A DNA stretch of 11,330 nucleotides, taken from positions 1 to 11,330 of the forward strand of contig CADBXQ010000050.1 in assembly GCA_902798675.1 (NCBI GenBank), read 5' to 3'. The notes below the pieces were generated by a model, which was not told the DNA's origin, made no database searches, and saw only the letters and a program-made list of their open reading frames with translations. Each line of letters opens with the position of its first letter. Within the stretch, counting starts at the first letter, position 1. Below, one piece after another: positions 6,500 through 11,330 of this stretch. The stretch comes from Oscillospiraceae bacterium. Its GTDB lineage: Bacteria > Bacillota > Clostridia > Oscillospirales > Ruminococcaceae. Both the position numbers and the translations under genes were made by a program.

Positions 6500-6550
6500 T
6501 CATAAATATATGTTTGTTTCTTTTCCAGTCCCAATCTGTTTCCACAGCAA
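6500..6550 (-). CDS. Possible 16-residue ORF between attenuator and trpB
   Basis: A strong AAAGGAG site (6563-6557) lies just after the attenuator U-run, six bases before a TTG. The frame from that TTG encodes 16 residues beginning LLWKQIGTGK and ends at a TGA 15 bases before the trpB ATG, in the same frame as trpB. A GTG at 6545 opens a different frame (to 6426) that holds two nearby Trp codons and overlaps the start of trpB. One of these may be translated and feed ribosomes to trpB, whose own site is weak. Expression is unproven. Confidence 0.35.
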   Translation of the reverse strand: MLWKQIGTGKETNIYL

Positions 6551-6570
6551 AATCAACTCCTTTCGCAAAG

Positions 6571-6622
6571 AAAAAATCGCGCGTATGGAAGCTCTAAAAA
6601 CTTTGCTCCACACACACGCGAT
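6571..6622 (-). terminator. Attenuator terminator in the trpB leader (strands 3:4)
   Basis: On the minus strand, 6622-6605 (ATCGCGTGTGTGTGGAGC) pairs with 6592-6576 (GCTTCCATACGCGCGAT). They form 17 base pairs including three G-U pairs and a single bulged U, closing a 12-base loop, and run into six Us (6576-6571). This is a strong intrinsic terminator about 90 bases before the trpB start codon, so read-through is required for trpB expression. Confidence 0.85.
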
Positions 6623-6678
6623 CACAATCTAAAAACACAGACTCAACTATAGTTTAAAGCGCGCAAAACCTGTATGGG
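6608..6678 (-). promoter_or_regulatory. Candidate antiterminator (strands 2:3) of the trpB leader
   Basis: CCCATACA (6678-6671) can pair with TGTGTGTGG (6616-6608), eight pairs with one bulge. A following GCGCG (6664-6660) can pair with the CGCG that starts strand 3 (6620-6617). This uses the strand needed for the terminator. Strand 2 and strand 4 share CCATAC and GCGCG, as expected for two sequences competing for one partner. Confidence 0.7.
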
Positions 6679-6739
6679 CAAAAACATTTTCCCATACTCG
6701 CCACAAATTGTTAACTTCAAAACAAAACGCAGCACCCAT
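6647..6739 (-). CDS. trpL: Tryptophan-containing leader peptide of trpB attenuator
   Basis: A 30-codon frame starts with ATG nine bases after a strong AAAGGAG (6755-6749) and ends with TAG at 6649-6647. The peptide begins MGAAFCFEVNN and has Trp at residues 13 and 16 (LWRVWEN). The sequence from the second Trp codon onward is part of hairpin strand 1 (GTATGGG, 6697-6691), which pairs with CCCATAC (6678-6672). A ribosome waiting at either Trp codon would cover strand 1, free strand 2 for pairing with strand 3 and prevent the terminator. Completing the peptide would allow termination. This is classical trp leader logic as known from enterobacteria. The peptide itself probably has no other job. 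Five Phe residues are also present, but they do not sit at the critical position. Confidence 0.8.
   Translation of the reverse strand: MGAAFCFEVNNLWRVWENVFAHTGFARFKL
6672..6697 (-). promoter_or_regulatory. Leader hairpin 1:2 (pause/protector hairpin)
   Basis: On the minus strand GTATGGG (6697-6691) pairs perfectly with CCCATAC (6678-6672) around a 12-base loop. It lies inside the leader-peptide coding sequence, and its 5' arm contains the second Trp codon. Confidence 0.75.
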
Positions 6740-6771
6740 TGCTCTTCGCTCCTTTCAACTATACCAAGTTT

Positions 6772-6800
6772 ATTATATCACATTGTTTAAATATTGTCAA
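6772..6800 (-). promoter_or_regulatory. Consensus sigma-A promoter of the trpB leader transcript
   Basis: On the minus strand TTGACA (6800-6795), 17 bases, and TATAAT (6777-6772) match both consensus hexamers exactly. The predicted start near 6765 gives a leader of about 280 bases, with about 26 bases before the leader-peptide ATG. Strong constitutive initiation fits control by attenuation. Confidence 0.92.
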
Positions 6801-6851
6801 GCGATTTTAGAAAAAATTTAATTCACACTAAAAGTATAAAGATAACAGATA

Positions 6852-6892
6852 GTATTTTTAAATTGGGACAAATATAACCCAAATTAAAATAC
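6852..6892. repeat. Long inverted repeat containing copy 2 of the 18-nt element
   Basis: GTATTTTTAAATTGGG (6852-6867) and CCCAAATTAAAATAC (6878-6892) form about 14 base pairs with one mismatch and one bulge around a 10-base loop. The inner part, 6865-6882, is the 18-nt element also found at 2845-2862. It lies between the divergent trpB and ROK promoters. It could be an operator or a structural repeat; no T-run suggests a terminator for either gene. Confidence 0.55.
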
Positions 6893-6979
6893 CATTTGTA
6901 TATTTCCAAAATGTTTAGCGCGTCCTCCACACACCAAAAATTATTTTTACTCCATCGACAAACATTTTTTAGAAAAAGC

Positions 6980-7008
6980 TTTACTGGATTTTAAAAATAT
7001 ATTATAAT
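6980..7008 (+). promoter_or_regulatory. Likely promoter of the ROK-family gene
   Basis: TTTACT (6980-6985), 17 bases, TATAAT (7003-7008). A second candidate lies further downstream: TTGACT (7037-7042), 17 bases, TAATTT (7060-7065). Either gives a leader of some 40-100 bases for the gene starting at 7111. The rest of 6900-6979 shows nothing recognisable. Confidence 0.6.
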
Positions 7009-7110
7009 GAACTCACAGAAATTTCAAAAAAATATATTGACTTTTTAGCTTGAATATTCTAATTTTTATTAATTCAATTCGCCATAAATCAACTTTTTTC
7101 GAGAGAAAGG

Positions 7111-8322
7111 ATGAAACTAATATTGAATGGGAAAATTAAAAGCAAGAGTCAAATTTTAAACCTGATGAGAAGCAACAGCCGTATTTCCAGGATCGAAATA
7201 GCCAATTTTCTCGGCCTGACTCGTTCCGCGGTGACAATGGTTATTAAGGATTTGATTGCTCAAGGGGTTGTTCGCGAAATCGAGAATCAGCCGTTGGATT
7301 TTTTCAACAAGAGAGGACAAAACAGGATATATTTGGAAATATGTCCTAACTTTAAATTTGTTTTTGGGGTTTCAATTCAAAAAAACATCGTCAGCATCGG
7401 GCTTTCAAACTTGATTGGAAAGGTTTTGAGCAAGCGTTATTTTGAACTTGAGGACAACAAAAACATAACAAATTTGCTCAGAACAATTATTGCTGGATGT
7501 GGTAAAATATTGGATGAAGACTGTTTGGATTCAAATAATGTTTTGGCAATTGGAATTTGTTTTGATAATTCGTTTTTTAATGAAGATATTGATGAAAATG
7601 AGTTATATTGTGAAATATCAAACGTTTTGCAAAAAAAACTGAAGATTTTCGTCTGCTTTGATAAATTAATAAATGGTCTAACAATTGCCGAAGCATATTT
7701 TTACCATGTGCATGATATATTTTGCGCGCCTGGAAAATTTATGCATATACACCTCTGCGATGAAATATTATCGTCACTTGCCATAAAAATTCATCCCTGG
7801 GAAGAATATATTTTAAGCGAATTAAATTTTGGAAAAATGCGATGTGTGTTTAAAAATGAATCAATTTTCAATCTCAGGCAAGCGGACTCAATCAACGACC
7901 ATTCCTCAATCAACGGAATCAAAAAAAACATAGATAAAATATATTGCAACTCGAAAGAGACGAATATATGTGAATTGTTTCAGAAAAAAAACCTTCCTTT
8001 AAGTGATGCTATTCTTTTTGATCCGTCAATAAATCTAGACAGCGCCTCTTTGAGCGTTATACAAGACGCGTGCCGATGGCTTGGCGCTGGAATTTATAAT
8101 TCAATCAATTTGTTAAACGCAGAAAAAGTCGTTTTTTCTGGAAGAATTTTTGAAAATCCTAATATATCCGAAAATTTTAGAAATGAGTTGCAAAAAATCC
8201 TTCCCAAAAATTTTATCACAAAGGTTGACATAAGCGAAATCAAAACCAAAAATATTTTTTTATCCGGATGCGCAATTGCGGTTAGGGACGGGTTAGCTCA
8301 ATTTGTGGATATGATCTCATGA
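7111..8322 (+). CDS. ROK family transcriptional regulator with degenerate sugar-kinase domain
   Basis: This 403-residue protein has the NagC/XylR layout. An N-terminal winged helix-turn-helix covers about residues 12-60 (SRIEIANFLGLTRSAVTMVIKDLIAQGVV), followed by a ROK fold. The C-terminal part is recognisable: ACRWLGAGIYNSINLLNAEKVVFSGRIFE, then LSGCAIAVRDGL. The glucokinase-like parts are eroded. The phosphate-binding DxGxT is replaced by GVSIQKNIVSIGL, and I see neither the ExGH motif nor the zinc-binding CxCGxxGC cluster normal in ROK proteins. It is therefore probably a pure regulator, perhaps with altered or no sugar binding. Start: the ATG has AAAGG directly before it and GAGAG five bases upstream; TTG 7123 is an alternative. 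It is divergent from trpB; its targets are unknown. Confidence 0.8.
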   Translation: MKLILNGKIKSKSQILNLMRSNSRISRIEIANFLGLTRSAVTMVIKDLIAQGVVREIENQPLDFFNKRGQNRIYLEICPNFKFVFGVSIQKNIVSIGLSNLIGKVLSKRYFELEDNKNITNLLRTIIAGCGKILDEDCLDSNNVLAIGICFDNSFFNEDIDENELYCEISNVLQKKLKIFVCFDKLINGLTIAEAYFYHVHDIFCAPGKFMHIHLCDEILSSLAIKIHPWEEYILSELNFGKMRCVFKNESIFNLRQADSINDHSSINGIKKNIDKIYCNSKETNICELFQKKNLPLSDAILFDPSINLDSASLSVIQDACRWLGAGIYNSINLLNAEKVVFSGRIFENPNISENFRNELQKILPKNFITKVDISEIKTKNIFLSGCAIAVRDGLAQFVDMIS

Positions 8323-8503
8323 AAAATATTTAATAAACATGTTAAATTTTTAATTTTTATTTAGAAATTTTAAACTTAAATCGATTTTTTCATTAAAAAA
8401 CAAAAGCCCCAACCAAACGGCCAAGGCTTTTGAATCATATATAATCAAAACAACAAAATAATATGAACAATATCAACATTTTTCAATATAGTCAAATTAA
8501 AAT
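8323..8503. other. Convergent intergenic region
   Basis: This very AT-rich spacer lies between the ROK gene (+) and the secreted unknown protein (-). It holds the minus-strand terminator at 8395-8432. No good intrinsic terminator for the ROK gene is visible; only a weak TAA-CATG-TTA dyad followed by AT-rich sequence lies near 8335. Confidence 0.5.
8395..8432 (-). terminator. Intrinsic terminator of the unknown two-gene unit
   Basis: On the minus strand CAAAAGCC (8432-8425) pairs with GGCTTTTG (8408-8401), a perfect 8-bp stem with a 16-base loop, followed by TTTTTT (8400-8395). It lies about 70 bases after the stop of the gene at 8504. Confidence 0.8.
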
Positions 8504-10138
8504 CTATTGATATAACTTTTTCATATTGTCAATTTGTAGTAAAATTTCATCTAAACAATTTCTAAAAGAAGTCGAATTAAAAAAAACATTATCATATTCT
8601 TTGTTTGAGAAAGATATATTCGATTTTTCCAAAGATTCATGAATCGAGCTTAATATTTTCTTTTTTTCATTCAAATCAGTTTCACTATTTTTATTAAATT
8701 TGTCAATCCTTTGAGGGGGAAGGACAAAAAATTTGCTGCCCGTCAAGTCCCTCTTGCACTCATAGTCATCCACCAAAGGGTCAAAAATAACACATTCATC
8801 TAAATTAAAATTGGCGCAGTTGTCGTTTATATCAGCCTCTTTTAATAATTTAAACAATTCTAGTTCGCAATTTTCCTTGCCCGATTTATACCGATTGTAA
8901 TCTTCGTTAAAGCTTTCGAGTGAGTAAGTAAAATACTGAGTGTCGTACACTGTGTCTAATCGACAAGATATCATTTTTTGACCATTACACCCTGTTATCA
9001 TCTCGGTTAAATACACAATGTTTTTTTTCAAGAGTTGAGTTAATTTTTCAACCAATTCTTTATTATTAACCTGCTGTTCTGATTCATTTAACGCTAGTTT
9101 TAGCTGAGAAATCAAAGAACAAATATACGCCATTTCCCGACAAATTGCGTCCTTTTTATTTTGTACTGATTGTAATTTTTCATAGAACAGATTTTCCAAA
9201 TGGCTGGCAATAGAGCAGTCTAACATATTTAAAATCTTTAATTCATCATACGCATAGTCAAAAATATTATCAACATGTGAATAATCATTAAGAATGCAGT
9301 CAACGACACAGTTTGCATAAGCGTTGCATTCATTTTTATCCCAAGTTGAGCTAAACATATCTTCAAGTTTTTTCGATATATATTCATATAAATTAGACCT
9401 AACAGCGGTAAAAATTAATTTATAGTTGGGATCATTTGTTAAATTTTCATCATTCTTTATTTTTTTCAACTCAAGCAATATAATATAGGTTGCCTCAATC
9501 TGTTTAGGAATGCTGAAAATAGTTGAAGTTTCATAGGCAAACGTCAGTTTTTTTAAACAGTCACCAACCAAAATAGCATTTTTCTTCCAAACATCCGACC
9601 CTTTTTGAGAATCTAAATACGATTTTATGGCAAATCGCAGCGAAGAAACGTCGCAAAAAATGCGCAACATATCTTTAATGTCATTCTTGCTTTTTTGAAA
9701 ACAAACGTCAACAAGTTGTTCAGAATCCAAAACTTCAGAACCGCAATCCGCGCCGCAAAAATCGAACTTTTTCTTCTTTGCAAAAGTCGAATTAGAAACC
9801 ATTAAATCCATTCCCAAAGAGTCAATTTTTCTCTTTTTATTCAAAAAATGAAGTTGATCAGAAGAAGATTTGAATAATATATCTGAATCATCAATAATCT
9901 TTTGAGACAACAATATTTTAGAATCATTCAATTTTATATTAGATATATGAAAAAAATTGGCGTTTTTATTTAATTCATCATTTAATTTTATATCATTGGC
10001 ATCGCTTTTTTGCGCAGTCGACTTATCAGCTGTTTGTTTGTCCTTCACAGCACTTGCCGAAAAAAAGGCAGTTGAAAATATTAAAGAAGCGCTAAAAACA
10101 GCAATAAATTTTTTAAAAACACATAATTTAACATTCAT
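8504..10138 (-). CDS. Secreted protein of unknown function, helical
   Basis: I do not recognise this 544-residue protein. It starts with a clear signal peptide (KLCVFKKFIAVFSASLIFST, probable cleavage after ASA at residue 30), followed by a Lys/Asp/Ser-rich stretch. The rest looks mostly alpha-helical and acidic/Asn-rich, with about 15 Cys residues including a CGADCG motif near 128-133. Residues about 246-375 appear distantly related to residues about 183-312 of the protein encoded just upstream: both have YI, then FSS, then KDA(x)CR, then KNI at nearly equal spacing. It lies 26 bases after that gene with AGAGG eleven bases before the ATG, so the two form one transcription unit. Secretion to the envelope or outside is inferred; no enzymatic motif is seen. 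Confidence 0.75.
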   Translation of the reverse strand: MNVKLCVFKKFIAVFSASLIFSTAFFSASAVKDKQTADKSTAQKSDANDIKLNDELNKNANFFHISNIKLNDSKILLSQKIIDDSDILFKSSSDQLHFLNKKRKIDSLGMDLMVSNSTFAKKKKFDFCGADCGSEVLDSEQLVDVCFQKSKNDIKDMLRIFCDVSSLRFAIKSYLDSQKGSDVWKKNAILVGDCLKKLTFAYETSTIFSIPKQIEATYIILLELKKIKNDENLTNDPNYKLIFTAVRSNLYEYISKKLEDMFSSTWDKNECNAYANCVVDCILNDYSHVDNIFDYAYDELKILNMLDCSIASHLENLFYEKLQSVQNKKDAICREMAYICSLISQLKLALNESEQQVNNKELVEKLTQLLKKNIVYLTEMITGCNGQKMISCRLDTVYDTQYFTYSLESFNEDYNRYKSGKENCELELFKLLKEADINDNCANFNLDECVIFDPLVDDYECKRDLTGSKFFVLPPQRIDKFNKNSETDLNEKKKILSSIHESLEKSNISFSNKEYDNVFFNSTSFRNCLDEILLQIDNMKKLYQ

Positions 10139-10164
10139 TGTTGATAAAACCTCTACTATTTCTT

Positions 10165-11330
10165 TTATTTAAAAATATTATCGACTTCTTGCGTCAACAT
10201 TTTATTTAATTCAAACTGAATCGAATTTATCATACCGCAAATTTTCTCTTGATCAGACACAATGTTCATATAATTTTTCAGTTGGTTTTGAAGATTTTGT
10301 ATGTTTAAATTGGTTTTTGTTAAAAAATCACATAACAAGTCGAATTTATCTTTGTTTTGATGATTTTTAAAAGTCTTATTGAATGATTTTATATTTTTTA
10401 CAACTTTTTCTAAAACGCCAGCCATATTTTGCGCAGGATTTTCGCCTGAGTTTAATATATTATCGAGTTTACCTAAAATATTCATGACTGATATTTTTAA
10501 ATCGCTTAAAATCAATCGACAAGCGTCTTTTTGGATTTGCTCGCTGTTTATAGGCGAATTAACCAATTCAGAATATTTATGATCCAGCAAATTTTTATTA
10601 GTTAGCTTAAAAATATCAAAAATTGTTTGCTCTAATTCGTAAATATTTCTAGAATTATAAATATATTCATTATTTATAAACACAGGCAAATAATTGTTAA
10701 TGTCTTCATCATCCATATAATTCATCGAACTAAATTTCAAAAATTCACATATATAGTCTGATATTGTTTTTTTTGCTTTGTCTAAAATAGTATTCATAAT
10801 ATTATTATTTTCGAATATTTTCAGGTTTTTATCAAGAATGTTTAATAATTTTTGCGCTTTTAGAAAATTCAAGGATATTTGAATTTTCTCATTCGGATCT
10901 AAACTGTCAAAACCATTATTTAAAACATTTAAAGCCAAAAGAAGATTTTCGCACTCATTGCCAGTCAAATTATTGGAAACTGCTTGCTGGAGTTTGAGAT
11001 TTATGGAATTTATTGCTCCAAAAGACTCATTAAAACCATTTGAATTTTTACAACTTGTGTCACTAATAATTCCGTTAATGTTAAATTTAATTAAACAGTT
11101 ATATAATCCACACATCGAAAAATTAATATTCATCTCATAAATTGTTGAGTTGATTGAATTTATTTTATTCCTCAACATATTTATTTGATTTTCAATCACA
11201 CTCTTGACTGCAGGTTGATTTGTGTATTTTAATGCATTTGTTTTCAATATTTTAAACTCTTGTCTCAAATCTCCATATTTTGCGATATATTCATCTTTGA
11301 GTTTAATAATTTTTTCTTCCAATTTCTTTA
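10165..11330 (-). CDS. Unknown helical protein, 5' end outside window (partial)
   Basis: The frame is open to the right edge. The first possible start inside the window, TTG 11322, has no convincing ribosome binding site, and the two codons before it are also sense codons (Lys-Lys), so the gene probably begins outside. At least 385 residues are visible, rich in Asn, Lys, Ile and Leu. Probable coiled-coil or long-helix segments occur at the start (EEKIIKLKDEYIAKYGDLRQ) and near the C-terminus. No catalytic motif or membrane segment is seen, and whether a signal peptide exists cannot be judged. It is the upstream partner of the secreted protein at 8504-10138, with which it shares weak collinear similarity. 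Function unknown; a structural, envelope or host-interaction role is a guess. Confidence 0.7.
   Translation of the reverse strand, partial: KKLEEKIIKLKDEYIAKYGDLRQEFKILKTNALKYTNQPAVKSVIENQINMLRNKINSINSTIYEMNINFSMCGLYNCLIKFNINGIISDTSCKNSNGFNESFGAINSINLKLQQAVSNNLTGNECENLLLALNVLNNGFDSLDPNEKIQISLNFLKAQKLLNILDKNLKIFENNNIMNTILDKAKKTISDYICEFLKFSSMNYMDDEDINNYLPVFINNEYIYNSRNIYELEQTIFDIFKLTNKNLLDHKYSELVNSPINSEQIQKDACRLILSDLKISVMNILGKLDNILNSGENPAQNMAGVLEKVVKNIKSFNKTFKNHQNKDKFDLLCDFLTKTNLNIQNLQNQLKNYMNIVSDQEKICGMINSIQFELNKMLTQEVDNIFK

Noticed and set aside
6485..6765. T-box riboswitch in the trpB leader
   Set aside because: The conserved AGGGTGGnACCGCG box and a specifier-loop stem are not visible; the leader instead contains a translatable Trp-containing ORF and an attenuator.
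8331..8344. Terminator of the ROK gene
   Set aside because: The only dyad is a short AT-rich one; the later T-runs are not preceded by a stable stem on the plus strand.
1..11330. CRISPR arrays, insertion sequences, tRNA or rRNA genes, replication origin
   Set aside because: No regularly spaced repeats, transposase motifs, tRNA-like folds or DnaA-box clusters were found on either strand by eye.

Overview
The window looks like a chromosomal segment of an AT-rich, endospore-forming Firmicute, most likely of the class Clostridia. The evidence is an alpha/beta-type small acid-soluble spore protein, sigma-A-like promoters, AGGAG-type ribosome binding sites, a BlaI/BlaR pair with typical operators, and a BspA-type leucine-rich-repeat protein of the kind common in gut and host-associated Clostridia. 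No rRNA, tRNA, insertion sequence, phage gene or CRISPR array was found. Placement below class level is not possible from this sequence.

Layout. 1-810: the 3' end of a Lys-rich reading frame that overlaps a RimJ/RimL-type GNAT acetyltransferase (+), then a terminator belonging to the facing spore-protein gene. 830-2731 (-): the spore protein and a secreted protein that joins BspA-type repeats to a putative ADP-ribosyltransferase domain. 2732-3099: intergenic. 3159-3491 (+): a small probable winged-helix protein behind a strong promoter. 3513-5200 (-): a two-gene BlaI repressor / M56 peptidase operon with two operators on its promoter. 5351-6484 (-): a stand-alone trpB, preceded by a long leader (6485-6765). 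7111-8322 (+): a ROK-family regulator, divergent from trpB. 8504-11330 (-): a two-gene unit of unrecognised proteins, the downstream one with a signal peptide and the upstream one cut by the window edge.

The most interesting element is the trpB leader. Behind a consensus promoter it encodes a 30-residue peptide with two near-adjacent Trp codons. These lie in strand 1 of a four-strand competing RNA structure that ends in an intrinsic terminator, which is the architecture of classical ribosome-mediated trp attenuation. No T-box sequence is present. T-box and TRAP are the trp controls I know in Firmicutes, so a peptide-leader attenuator on a lone trpB (indole plus serine to tryptophan) is unexpected.

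Second-tier observations are: the LRR/ART fusion as a candidate secreted effector; a BlaR-like protease whose C-terminus is a short unknown domain instead of a penicillin-binding domain, with no beta-lactamase nearby; a probable distant paralogy between the two unknown proteins at the right end; an 18-nt element shared by two intergenic regions; and a trpB that stops just after its GRGDK motif. All functional calls come from reading the sequence; no database search was run.
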